A DNA stretch of 64,000 nt from positions 7,814,501 through 7,878,500 of the forward strand of contig OY987226.1 of assembly GCA_963920705.1 (NCBI GenBank), given 5' to 3'. Positions 12,136 through 23,523 of the stretch are shown in pieces. The notes under the pieces are model-generated. The model did not search any database, was not told the origin of the DNA, and was given only the letters and a program-made list of their open reading frames with translations. Source of the stretch: Odiellus spinosus. Taxonomy: Eukaryota; Arthropoda; Arachnida; Opiliones; Phalangiidae. Within the stretch, counting starts at the first letter, position 1. Each line of letters starts with the position of its first letter. A program made the translations under genes and the position numbers.

Positions 12136-12839
12136 ATTTATAGCAATTTTGAATTATTTTTTTTAATCGAAAATGATTCCAATTTCCATTTGGAGTTCAT
12201 GACAAATACATAACAGCCTCACTTGATCAATTCGAAATGATTTATTTAACTGATAAATCCTGATGAATCATTGATGAATCATCTTTGAAACTTCGCGACC
12301 TTTCGCGTTATTACTCTTAAACTCTTAATTTTCGTGATACTCTCCCTTCAAGGCGTGGGAAGGAGGAAGGATTTCGGGAGTTTGGCGGGAAAGCTAGTTG
12401 AAAAGGGGACGAAGCTTCTCCGTCATCAAATGCTCGCGCAACGGGACGTCGGTATTCTCAAGTTCTCCCTCGCTTTAAGGAAGAGAACGCGAAAAGGGGA
12501 TGTTGGGGGGTAAAAGTTAGGACTAAAGCCTCTTTCCTATTGTTTGGGTTATGTCAGCGTCACCAAACGGACAGGAAACGAAATTGGTGTGGTGTTTAAA
12601 CCCTGGGAGCTAACTTAGTAAATTTTAGCTTCCTATAGAATACTATATAGATAAGGAAAATGTTATCGTTTGGTGTTTTAACTTTGGTTCAGATATATTT
12701 AAAACTTTGACTTTAAAATCGTCGCGTTTTCCGTGTTTTGGTCGACGAAATGTTTATCGTTTGAATCTATCTCTTTCTCTCTCGCTCTTCATTCGTCCAA
12801 GATAAATATGCAAAACGGTAAATTCTGGAGTCGAGTTAA
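12136..12839. other. non-coding stretch with a GC-richer block
   Basis: After a partial 26-bp unit (12136-12157), the segment 12350-12620 is less AT-rich, with G-rich and CG-containing strings. No open frame, RNA structure or known repeat is recognised. It may be an old element. Confidence 0.4.
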
Positions 12840-13307
12840 AGGGAGAATGAAAGGCCTATTTTTAATCGATTAAGAATGCTAAAATAATGAGAAAAACAGT
12901 AATATAACTCACCAAAAATATTTCTTTATTTTATAATCAATTTCCAAAGTTCCGAAACTTGCAGATGCTAAGCCTTGGCTGCCTAGCTCGGCGAACTAGG
13001 CGAGCACGAGCCGTATTTTTTTTAATATTCCCGTCTGATCTAGTCGCCAATCATGAGCGAGTACGCGTATTTTTAAAATACGCCTACTCGCTCGTGATTG
13101 GCGATAAGAACAGCCACGAATATTAAAAAAAATACAGGTCGTGCTAGCCTAGTTCACCGATCTAGGCAGCTTAGGCTTATTATCGGAACTTTGGAAATTG
13201 ATTATAAAATAACGAAATATTTTTGGTGAGTTATGTTATTGTTTTTCTCATTATTTTAGCATTCTTAATTGATTAAAAATAGGTTGTTTCGGCCTTTCAT
13301 TCTCCCT
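12840..13307. mobile_element. 468-bp near-perfect palindromic foldback element flanked by TTAA
   Basis: The left arm starts AGGGAGAATGAAAGGCC and the right arm ends with its reverse complement. The arms stay complementary almost to the centre near 13073. TTAA lies directly outside both ends (12836-12839 and 13308-13311). TTAA target duplications are known for piggyBac and Kolobok elements, but the AGGG terminus is not diagnostic. There is no open frame. Related ends occur at 8239 and 29960. Confidence 0.85.
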
Positions 13308-14757
13308 TTAATACGTAATAATAAACGTCATAGGAGATAGTTTTTAAAACTGGGTTAGAAATGGTTCTCTTTACATATGCTCCCTTTACAGTACGTATAT
13401 AGGCTATGACGCGCTGCTAGTGATTTTCGTTTTAGGTCTGTTTTGGAGCGCAAGGTCATTTTACGAGTTTTATAAGCAAAAACTGGGTTTCTACAGTAGT
13501 ATTGCCTTGAAAACGGCATACTATTTTAAAGGAGGATTATTAGGCTATAATTTTAGCTTCAAAATTTAAAATCTTACTATTTTTATCACCACCTACAACC
13601 TGATTCACTTTCTTTTGATTGGTCGTGAAGTTTAATCTCAATTTTCCCGAAGATTAAGTGATTTCGTTAAATCTCGATTAACAGTAGTTTCAACAAATAC
13701 GTGTACAATAAGTATGTAAAAAATCGAAATGAACCAATTAGAAACCTCTCTTTTGACGTAGGTTAAATCGTTTAAATCCGGCGACTTGAAACGTTTTCAA
13801 AAACCTAATTGCAATTGCTGTTTAGCAAATTAAATATAAATATTCCAATTTTTTGTTTAGTCAGATAAAACCATAAAAAATATAAATTATTCCATATTTA
13901 TACAATTCCCTAGCATTTCAAAATAAACCAAAGAATAATATAACATGAAATCCCTTTCTTGAGAGGTATATTAATATTTGAAACTTATTTGACCTCTAAT
14001 GACCTTTGAAAATTAACAGGGCTAAATTTTGATTATGATAAACTCAAGATCTACGTAAAACGATATTTAGGTCTTTACACTCTTAAAAGGTACTTACACT
14101 TCCATACAAAAATCGGTTTTGCAATGGAAATCTACGTTCAATTCAAGGCTGTAATTGAGTATACCATTGCTATATTTTATTTAAAAAATGTTTATCCGAA
14201 ATTTGTCCTTTTACAATTAGTCGAGTTGGTCGATTCTCCGAATTACACAAACAGTCTGAAGTGTCTCCTTATTTTCTGGTGGCTGCCGCGCCGCATCCAC
14301 GCGAGCCCCTTGAGAGACATTAAGTAAATTACGCTAGCGAAATAATCAAGATTCAAGAGAAAGAGAGAAAGGCGGTTCATTTATATTGCCCAACTATATC
14401 CTCCCCTTTTTCCTAGCGTAATTACAACCAACTCTTTTTGTTTTCTTTATAACAAAAACCCCCAACTCTAACCACTATAATGTAAAGAAAATTTGACTCT
14501 AGCCTTTGTAGTTTTACCGTTAAACTAGAGGCATCTGTTTTAGTTCATAAAAATATATTTGTTTATGAATTAACTTTAAACTGTGTCATATATAATTTGA
14601 AACTAAAATCAAGTTAAATCTAAAGCTTGGCATTTTATAACGTGCCGCCTAATTCAGCTGCCTAGCAGCTAGGACTAACTAACAAAGGACACTTATCAAC
14701 CTAAAAACAAGTGATTTTTTTTATAAATTACTTATCGTTTAAATAGGCGGTAAAAAA
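13308..14757. other. non-coding stretch
   Basis: AT-rich sequence with no recognised gene or repeat. A 67-codon open frame near 14124 shows no domain and is taken as chance. Confidence 0.55.
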
Positions 14758-14965
14758 ATTAAACTAGAAATAAATTAAAAAATTACCATCAAAATAGGCT
14801 TAGCTGGATTCATGGATATCTCCTTAACTCCCCATATAAAGACTATAGCGACCAATGATATTGATCGATGGCTCTTATACGGATAATACGGGGAGTTCAG
14901 GATATATCCATGAATTTTGCTAAGCCTATTTTGATGGTAAGTTTTAAATTTATTTCTAGTTTAAT
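14758..14965. mobile_element. 208-bp foldback element
   Basis: Inverted arms of roughly 90 bp each start ATTAAACTAGAAATAAATT and include the block ACCATCAAAATAGGCTTAGC. The centre is near 14861. No target duplication longer than a few bases can be assigned because the arm ends are themselves AT-rich. Confidence 0.8.
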
Positions 14966-15984
14966 ATAAGTTTGTAATATTAGGTTAGGTTGCAGCCATA
15001 TGGCCCAAGAGGGTTATTTTACGAAATTTAAGGCTTGAAAATGATTTTATTCGCGTAGAATCTCTTAATATAGGATAATATTGCAAAAACCACATATCGT
15101 CTTCTTTATCCTATACATTAATCCTAATAAATCCTTTACCAACGAACGCCGTTTAAAGGGATACTGATCTAAAATTTCTTCGAAACGGGTTTTGGATTAG
15201 CGAGTCTTTTCTTAATCAATTCGAGACGGTAAAATCAAACCGGTATTCAAATTACCAGAGCTAAGGTAATACGTTCTCGAGCTAGGCTATCTCATTATCG
15301 TTATGAATTGTTGACGTAGATAGAGATCTAGCTTTGTGTTTGCTGTCAACTGAATGTGGGATTAATTATAATGAATACTTGTAAATTTTGAATGATTTAG
15401 TATCCGTTTTTGAAAGTAATATGAAGTTAATATTAAACGAACGATAAACAAAACCTTTTTCTATACTCGTATTCTTAAAGCAATTTGCAAAACTACTTTA
15501 TTATCTATAGAGTTTAATATTGTGTATTAATACGCCTCATCTTCTGCTTCTGTGCAAACTGAACTCAATAAAATTACAGTTCTGGGAAGTTTAGACGTAT
15601 AGTAGTGGGTGGTATACTTTTAATGGATTATTCATTTTTTTGGGGGTCCATATTTCTTCCCACGTGTTTGTTTAAAAGATTTTGTAAATGGACTTCTGGA
15701 TTAGAGTGCAAGGGTTTCCAAATACTTGAGGGAAATCTGGATTTTATCAACTTTTTTTACGTCATAACGGTAGTTTTAACTACTCCTATAGTGGTAGGTT
15801 TACTTCTGCCTAGATATTTTAGTGAATAGCTCAGAAATCTGTTTTATAAATGAGGCAATCTCACAAACAGATATTTTTCTGATAATTTTGGATTTAAAAT
15901 AATTTTGTTAATTTTTTTACACATTGATTGAAATTTGTGGTAATGATAATGAAAAATGCTTTTTAACGATTAATCTTCTTAAGC
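14966..15984. other. non-coding stretch with fragments of two dispersed repeats
   Basis: TTAGGTTAGGTT at 14980-14991 resembles the insect telomere unit. A segment at 15209-15265 matches the repeat at 27560-27602. A segment at 15526-15562 matches repeats at 35077 and 59381. A 74-codon open frame at 15605-15829 has no recognised domain. Confidence 0.45.
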
Positions 15985-16161
15985 CGCATTCACACTTAAA
16001 ACTTTGAAACCGATTTGAACCGGTTTGAAAAGGTTAAATAATAAAATTTCGTGGTATCCCGTGTAAATCTTTTATCAAGAAATAGAAGTAATTTCTTCAA
16101 TAGACGATTTGATCCTTCAAATCGGTTGGAAAACGGTTTCAAAGTGTCAAATGTGAACGTC
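15985..16161. mobile_element. 177-bp imperfect foldback element
   Basis: The outer arms are inverted: GCATTCACACTTAAAACTTT on the left and a diverged reverse complement ending in TGTGAACGTC on the right. They continue inward with ACTTTGAAACCG. It appears to be an old MITE. Its GCCGCATTCACAC start resembles that of the element at 33966. Confidence 0.6.
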
Positions 16162-17386
16162 GATTTTGATTTTTAGAAACGTTTCGAATAATAATATAAG
16201 TAATTGAGGTATATTTTGAATACCCTTTTTAAATAATCAACTCTTTACTCAAATAAAACCACAAAAGGGAATTAAACCCCATTTAATTTAGGTCCCTTTG
16301 AAGGTTGCAACATATTGTAAATATTCAAACTCCTATTATTGTCCTTTTCGCCGTAAAAAATAAATAGATTTAATCTCAAAACAATTACGATAAAAATATA
16401 TTTCGTAAACAACAATGTCCCATCTTTTAAGAGTCATCACATGATTGTGGTACCTGACAAATTAACTTAACCACGAAGTTTTTATTTTTACTATGATATC
16501 TGACCCTGGTAGTATATAGTGCATGATTTTCTTTTATATATACAGTATACTACACACTAAAACAGTGCTCTGTTATCAAATCTTCTCGAGGCCCGCTCAG
16601 ATCTCTGACCCGAATTATTTAAATTTTCAAAATTCCTAAAGCGTGAAACACGCTTAATCTCTTTCAGTCTTTCCCACCCTTGACGCGATAAAAAGAATTC
16701 CGCGTGCCTAGCTCTCAAAAACAGCTATATATATAATGTATAGAATGGCTCAGGGAGCTCGGGCTTCCATTATTATCGCGTGTTTCATTGTTGTAACCGC
16801 TCTGGCGTTGAAATTAAAAATTAACACAATACAAACGGCGTAGCCTGTTAAAATTGAATAATAGTTTACTCTATTTTATTTTTAATTGAATTCTACAACG
16901 GTTCCCGTATAGTAGAGCTACCTAGTTGCCTCTAGGGTGTACAATCTTTTAATTCGATACGCGCTGTTTGATAGTATTATATAAACGTGATGGTTTCAGA
17001 ATATAATCAATTGTACAGTACAAGCTTACTATTATCGCCACAGGTAAATCGTGCTTTACTCGCGCTATCACATATACCCTTGGAAGAAACAAAATTAATG
17101 AATGTAGGTAATTAAAATATTGTAATATTGGGAAAGTTAATATTGGCTGATATTCTTAAAGTTAGACCACTAAAGTGAAAAGGGTTCTTGACTAATCTGA
17201 AAACCAAGTTCTGCAAATAATAATGTGTAGAGATCGGCGTTTGGAATAGATAATCCATTTTGATTTATCTTTATCCGCAATATATGATAAAGTCAATGTA
17301 ATCCAAAATTTTGCGAGCAAATATTATAATTATTCACATATTTGTGGATAATCCGGTCTAGTCTAAACTATTGAAAAATATACTTC
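16162..17386. other. non-coding stretch
   Basis: AT-rich DNA with no gene, long repeat or RNA recognised. Confidence 0.55.
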
Positions 17387-17737
17387 GTTAAACCAGAAGT
17401 AGATGAAACCCTCCTTTGAAGTTTATTACTCCCTGGTCTTCTCTACCCCTCTCTGTATGGGTTAGTTTCAAAAAGCGCGATTCGTACGCCTCCTAACGGT
17501 AGATATTTTCCGAGCGGGAGTTCGTCGAGCGAATATCTCTAGCAGCCTTGGAGTTCGTCAAAAAAACGTCGTCGTTTGTGGAGAGAGAGAATTTCCAATT
17601 TTCCGTAGACAAGGGGTATGAAGTAGGACCCCTCCGATCTCGTAAAATTGGGAATTTTACCCATACAGAGAGGAGCGCTATATGGAACATTAGAGTAGTA
17701 GACTTCAAAGGAGGGTTTCATCGGCTTCTGGTTAAAC
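17387..17737. mobile_element. 337-bp MITE, family A copy 1, with 7-bp target duplication
   Basis: The element itself is 17394-17730. It starts CAGAAGTAGATGAAACCC and ends with the reverse complement of CAGAAGCCGATGAAACCC, giving terminal inverted repeats of about 35 bp. GTTAAAC flanks it exactly on both sides (17387-17393 and 17731-17737). The interior contains a GA-rich run and TCGTCG strings, and is shared with copies at 22497 and 52031. Open frames of 60-70 codons on either strand lie inside this element and are not genes. Confidence 0.92.
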
Positions 17738-19278
17738 GTTGACCTCGTTTAGATATTGGTTAATCCAAAAAGTTTTAAATTATGCATTTCCATCATTACC
17801 TTGGTAAATTACCAATTTAATCTTTCATCCGACCTAAAGCTTATGTTTTCGGTGTAATTTTCGTTGTTTTAAGAAGGAGAAACCGGCCATGTTAGTGATT
17901 TACAATTTTACACTTAAAAATACTGTTTTAAGTTCTCTCCTCTATCAAAACCACGGTTATGGTCCAATTTAATAAGGCCTCCCAGAAATTTGTTTCCTTA
18001 CAGTTGCGTAACATTATTTCATTCATATATTCAGAATTATTTAACGCACCGGTATAAGGAATGTATAGGCCTATCAAGTTCCACTTTATTATAACATATT
18101 TCACCTCTCACTAAAGTCAAAGACGGGGGTACCTAAATTTTCCTATAGGAATCAGTGCAAGGTTATATAAATTGAATAATATTTTTAAACGCTGTAGGAT
18201 AATAAGGAATCCATTGTTAAAACGGGCGGGGGTTCCATTTGGGGGTCTTTTGATAAAATCATAATAGTCATAATACAAGCGTTTGACTGTGCCTAAGAGA
18301 CATCTTCTGATGTAGGCCGCACTCGCTCTCTTCTAATCCTGTTACATCATTCTAAATGCAGCGTATGAGACGTTGTTTAGATATTATCAGATAGTGACTA
18401 CGGATTTGATACGAATGCTAATATAGAGCGTAATAAAAATCATTTTTACTTGATAACGTTATGGAAGTAGACCTTAATGTTTATCGCAACTATCTCGTTC
18501 TGTAGTATGATTTGATGCGAGATTCAGGGTAAACGCCCAGAGGCTACGCGACTAAGCTGAACCAAAGAATTGAAAAATAAGATTTCTTTAGATTCTATTG
18601 AAATTCTTCTATGATATTGAGGTCTAGGCCGCACGCAACTATAGGGATTCGTTTTTAGAAAAATATTCCGCCCTCCTATCTTCGCCTAATAAACTCTGTT
18701 AAATAAAGAGGAAGTCTTTTAATTTATGAATTCCGCCCCGTTTCGCTTCTTTAATCGCGTGGTTTTACGTTCAATTTAAAGGCATGACAAAATGAAAATT
18801 AATTCTAATAGGAATTATTTGGCCTTGAAACAAAAATATGAATATTTATTATTTAAGGTGATAATGAACCATGAAAAACAATTATTTTATATCGATATCA
18901 AATGTTAAATATGCGTAAAACATTTTAAAAATTCATCAAAGGTTTAGATTTAATTAGTAGACTTCCAATACTATTTTGAATGATTTTGGTCCTTTAAATG
19001 GAGCTTCGAAATCAACAAGCTCTATATACTTTTAGTTTTATTCAGTGTATCTTCGTGGATAGAGAGGATACAGGTTTGCCATCGGATCCACCCACGTTAT
19101 TTCTAATCGATCATAAATTTTTAGTTCTTTTTTGAAGAAAAAGAAGGAAAGATTGTTATTCTCGTTATTTCGTAGGAAAAAACCATATCAATCTACGAAA
19201 ATTGGATTGAAAAATCTATAATAGTTTCGTGCGTTTACAACTAAAGATTCGGGGTGTTATTTTTTTATTCGTACTTAT
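17738..19278. other. non-coding stretch
   Basis: AT-rich DNA with no gene or structured repeat recognised. Confidence 0.55.
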
Positions 19279-19594
19279 GTTTATTCAAGAAGGATCAGAC
19301 AAGGAGAGGAAAAGTGGGGCTGCGTTGAGTTAGAGAGAGAAGAGCCAACCTCCCACTCGGTTGGAAAGGTGGATAGGAAATTCTCGAGGTAAACTGTTGT
19401 CACGTGGTCGCTAGCGTCGTCGGCTACTACGCGTCTCATAAAGGATCCGTTTTACCCACGTGACAACAATTTACCACGAAGCATCTCTACCCCCGTCTGT
19501 CCCCCGTTCTCCCAGAGTGGGAGTTTAGGCCGACGCAGTAGGAACCGCGCCGTTCCCACTTTTCCTCTCCTTGTCTGATCCTTCTTGGTTTATT
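19279..19594. mobile_element. 302-bp MITE, family B copy 1, with 7-bp target duplication
   Basis: The element (19286-19587) starts CAAGAAGGATCAGACAAGGA and ends with the reverse complement of that string. The terminal inverted repeats exceed 30 bp. GTTTATT flanks it exactly (19279-19285 and 19588-19594). A second, inner pair of inverted repeats (TTGTCACGTGG and its complement, 19397 and 19456) encloses a CG-rich core. A second copy is at 43679. Confidence 0.92.
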
Positions 19595-21530
19595 AAAGGG
19601 AAAACACTTTGTTTTTTTCGAATATATTTCTTTTATTTTTATTTTTTTGTTTGGATTTAAAAGGTATATGTGGTTTTGTCCGTATTATAGATTTTATCGG
19701 AAATGTTGAAATGAGATCCATTTTTGCTCAAATTCACCTTAACTATTTTAATTTTCTCGAGATATAATCAGTTACAATTTATACAAAAATAGTTAACCTT
19801 CATAAAAATAACATCTGGCATTGTTTTATAATGATATGTCATATATTACTCATTACAACATCTCTAACAGTTGATTCTTGGGCGTACTAGCTGCGATAAA
19901 GTAATATTTGCATCCGTGAATTCAATTAATTCACTATAAATCACCAGCGTAATGGTAATCTAAGGTGTTCTCTGGTAAAATTAGTAAAAAGGATAATTAA
20001 TAATTTAAAACTTGTTTGGAATTATGAATAAATTGCTAAAAGAGGTCAAAGTTTAACGTTTTAAACCGCCTTCAAGTCTACTTTTCAATAGATTATCGTG
20101 TTTGGCCTCGTTAATTACATCTTAAATGTATATTATTTCCCCTATCAATATGCAAACTCAAATGTAAAAGCATATCATGAAAAAAATTGCGTTTTTCACA
20201 CGAGAAATAAGAATTTCGCAGCGACTGAAAGAGACATTCCTTATTTACAATACCAGAAATACAAATATTTTTTTGAATACCGTTAAGTTTTAGCGTAATT
20301 CTAAGTTTTCATAACCCCTTTTTAATCATTATATAATCAACAGTTCAATAAACTTTGAAAATAATGTTTGGGAAATGAGAAATATACGACACTCATGGGA
20401 AACTCCTCTTCAATAGCTTTTTCTATTATCAGTAATACTCTTCACTGGTTATTCCAATAGTGATGTCATTGAAATTTGTTTTATCTAAAACTTTATCTAT
20501 CTATAGTGCTTTTAATTCGAATTTTCGAAGAAAAGGTATTTTATTTTAAAGTTAATATAATTTTATTAAAATAAGGAAGTTTTTAAACTTAAAAGTATAT
20601 ACAAGTGACTGACCTTTGGACAATAATCATTATTTTCCCTACCCTGAAAAATTTGATGCGTCGAAAATTGGATAATCAAACACGAAAGAAAATTATAGCG
20701 AAGAAAAATCATTTTTCTACGGGAAGAAATATGTTAAAATAGTATAAAATATATAAATTGGAGAACAATCTAATCTAGAAAAGCTATTTCCTTTTATTAT
20801 AATAAGAGTCAGTTTGAGTTTCCATTGGAACGTACGTACGTCGTGTACCAAGTTCTATATGGTTTATTTTGTTAGAGTCTAACTTAACTACGCGCGTGAT
20901 GAATACTCACTCTTATTATTACAACTACGAAATTATTACGGGTAGGATAAAGAAGGGAAGGGTTCTACCACTCCCAAAAAAAAAAAAAAATGTATGATCG
21001 TAGAAAATGGGAAAAAATTAAACTCAATTACTCATATCAGAATCATTACCGGGAAATCTCGCTTTTCGCGTACATGTATATATTTTGGCGAATAAGCTCG
21101 CTTCATTCTCCACGTTCTTCATTTTTGGTTATATGCGCAAAAAAAGAAAACCCCCAACAATGAGGAAATGGGCAAGTCATTTTTTATACCGTGAGCAATG
21201 GTGCAGAGAAACGCGCTAGAAACATGGGAAGTTTCCTAGAAAAAAGGCTACCAAAGAAAACGAAAGAAAAAAAACGTAATTTGAAACAAGTTGATCGTGG
21301 CTTTCGAAGTAGCCTTACAACCTAATACAATGTTTTGTATTAAAATTATTAATCACGGTGAAATATAAATTTAATTACCTTTTATTTAAGAAAATGATAC
21401 TACATGTTTTTGAAACCTTAAAAACACGCTCCCCTTTTCAACCCAACTAGCGCAATAAATGTTTATCACAATTATAATGGTTATACAGGTATATTATCAG
21501 ATACACATCGGATTAGTAGCTTGCGCATAG
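19595..21530. other. non-coding stretch
   Basis: AT-rich DNA with a GTACGTACGT palindrome near 20830 and an A run at 20968-20982. No gene recognised; a 62-codon open frame near 20098 has no domain. Confidence 0.5.
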
Positions 21531-21681
21531 TTAGGCCTAGGATTTCTTCTGCCTGTCAACTGCCTGTTTCACTGGAAGGGGGCTCGCCTTCTGAGCTTCC
21601 CCTTGGGTAGCAAGGCTAGAGAAAGCCTTTAGGGTGAGTCTGTTTCCAGGGTGACAGGCACAAGTAATCATAGGCCTTTAA
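21531..21681. mobile_element. about 150-bp foldback element
   Basis: The outer sequences are inverted: TTAGGCCTAGGATT with TGCCTGTCA on the left, and TGACAGGCA with AATCATAGGCC on the right. The interior is unusually GC-rich for this region and contains a direct CTGCCTGT repeat. No other copy is seen in the window and no clear target duplication can be assigned. Confidence 0.6.
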
Positions 21682-22489
21682 GTCAAAACATTATAGAGCA
21701 AACAGGAAACCCTTGATTGTGCGTTCTGCCAACTCGAAGAATTACAAACGATAGATGGATTCGGTTCTAATTAATTAAGAAATTGATGTTAATTTATTGA
21801 AATTAAAAAAAAGATACTGATATCATTAGGAAAGCCAGAATTAAATGTATTTTGCGCACTGTATATTCATATACCGTTAATTCTGCTAATTAATAAATTC
21901 GTGATGAACCGCATCTTGCCTGTCTATCATCATTATGTAACACACGATCACATCACTTTTTGGACGGGACCAAAAATCGCAAAAAATAAAGAGGAAACTG
22001 AGTAAATTGTTCTTTTCTACACCAATTTGTGCTGTTCAGCGAGGGCCTCTTGCCCCCCCCACCCCCCTCCTCTCTTTCTCTCGATCGCTTTGAAAGGAAC
22101 GTGTAGAAAATGCGTTTATTGACGCTGGCCAGCGAATTCTTTATAAGAGAGTGCAAGAATAAATCTAGTTAATTTCATCAATCGCCAAGTATTCTAGTCA
22201 GTATATCTATACATGGTTGCATGTAGATCTTAAGGGTACGTAGAACTCTTGGTTGAACTTTGCTCCGTGATTCGTACCAACTCGAGTGTGTTTAAAAGAG
22301 ATTTAACTTACTATATATATATAAAGTATATATAAACTGTTTTCATAAACATTCCTTTTTAGTTATAGTTTTTTTTTTTATCTTTCTTCTTTCAAGGGCT
22401 TATAAAATTCCTAAACTAAACCGGGATCAAATATTTTTTTGGATTATATTTTTAATACTAAAGTGAAATCTTAAGAGGGTGTATTAAAA
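21682..22489. other. non-coding stretch
   Basis: Contains a C-rich/CT-rich tract at 22051-22083 and a TA-rich run near 22312-22332. No gene recognised. Confidence 0.5.
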
Positions 22490-22840
22490 GTTTAAGCAGA
22501 AGCCGATGAAACCCTCCTTTGAAGTCTACTACTCCAATGTTCCATATAACGCTCCTCTCTGTATGGGTAAAATTCACAATTTTACGAGTTAGAAAGGGTC
22601 CTACTTCATCCCCCCTGTCTACGGAAAATTGGAAATTCTCTCTCTCCACAAACGACGACGTTTTTTTGACGAACTCCAAGGCTGGTAGAGATATTCGCTC
22701 GACGAGCTCCCGCTCCGAAAACATCTACCGTTAGGAGGCGTACGGATCGCGCCTTTTGAGAATAACCCATACAGGCAGGGGTAGACAAGACCCGGGAGTA
22801 ATAGACTTCAAAGGAGGGTTTCATCGGCTTCTGGTTTAAG
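22490..22840. mobile_element. 337-bp MITE, family A copy 2, inverted, with 7-bp target duplication
   Basis: The element (22497-22833) has the same CAGAAGCCGATGAAACCC termini and the same length as copy 1, but its interior is in the opposite orientation. GTTTAAG flanks it exactly (22490-22496 and 22834-22840). Open frames on both strands inside it are by-products of the repeat. Confidence 0.92.
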
Positions 22841-22856
22841 TGATTTATGAAAAATA

Positions 22857-22897
22857 TACTAGATGGCGTTTAAAGTCTTCTCTTAAAAATATATCAA
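22857..22897. repeat. dispersed repeat fragment shared with 31747-31787
   Basis: The string TACTAGATGGCGTT and the following CTCTTAAAAATAT recur at 31747 with few differences. Both copies are short and could be the conserved end of one transposon family. Confidence 0.5.
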
Positions 22898-22990
22898 CTG
22901 TATTAGAACTACAATAGCTGCTTGACCATAGTGATAACGTACTGCGGTCCTGCGGGGATATTGTTTTATATATGGTTTTATTATTTTGAC

Positions 22991-23138
22991 AAGGAAACAC
23001 TGCACTCTGATATTTAACAAAATTATTTTTATTAGTTTCACAACGTTTCGAAGTAATGACCTGATGATGAAGTGATTGCTTCGAAACGTTGTCAAACTAA
23101 AAATAATTTAGTTAAATATAAGAGTGCAGTGTTTCCTT
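22991..23138. mobile_element. 148-bp foldback element with a CTGATGA loop
   Basis: The outer arms are AAGGAAACACTGCACTCT and its complement. The arms continue inward through an ATTATTTTTATTAGTTT block to an inner CAACGTTTCGAAG / CTTCGAAACGTTG pair. The apex holds CTGATGA (23061-23067) and, after a short GAAG/CTTC stem, GAAAC (23083-23087). This order recalls a hammerhead ribozyme core, but there is one extra base before the stem. No open frame. Confidence 0.75.
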
Positions 23139-23369
23139 GGGAAAATAATAAAGCAATATTAAAGTTACCTGCAACAATAATAGGATTTTAAAAATAATTG
23201 CGGAGAATATTTATTTTAAAAATTTGGAAAATGGCGATTTTAAAATATTTATTTTTACTCTTGCGATAAGACATATCTCAAAAATACATACTCAAATTTC
23301 GTTTAAAACTTGTGATAGATTCATTTTAAATGAAATGAATTTATTTCCCTAAACCTCCACTCCACGCGA

Positions 23370-23523
23370 TACCCTTTTCAGACGAGGCGTAACTAGCCGG
23401 TTTAATCAGATTTAACCATGGTTTATTCAAAATTAACCGAGGTTTATTGAACTGAAAAGGCTATGTGAACCTCGGTTAAATATGATTAAACCACGGCTAA
23501 TTACGCCTCGTCTGAAGAGAGTA
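23370..23523. mobile_element. 150-bp TA-flanked palindromic MITE, copy 1
   Basis: The element (23372-23521) begins CCCTTTTCAGACGAGGCG and ends with an imperfect reverse complement. TA lies at each side. The arms fold over most of the length, including AACCATGGTTTA- and AACCTCGGTTAA-type blocks. An almost identical copy in the same orientation is at 28929. The TA flanks are compatible with a Tc1/mariner-type mobiliser but the termini do not prove it. Confidence 0.85.

Noticed and set aside
14980..14991. TTAGGTTAGGTT as a telomere or interstitial telomere array
   Set aside because: Only about two units; useful at most as a weak hint of an insect genome.
17493..17742. Several 60-70 codon frames, also seen at 22458-22824 and 52195-52383
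   Set aside because: All lie inside the 337-bp MITE family; the frames are not conserved as proteins and occur on both strands.
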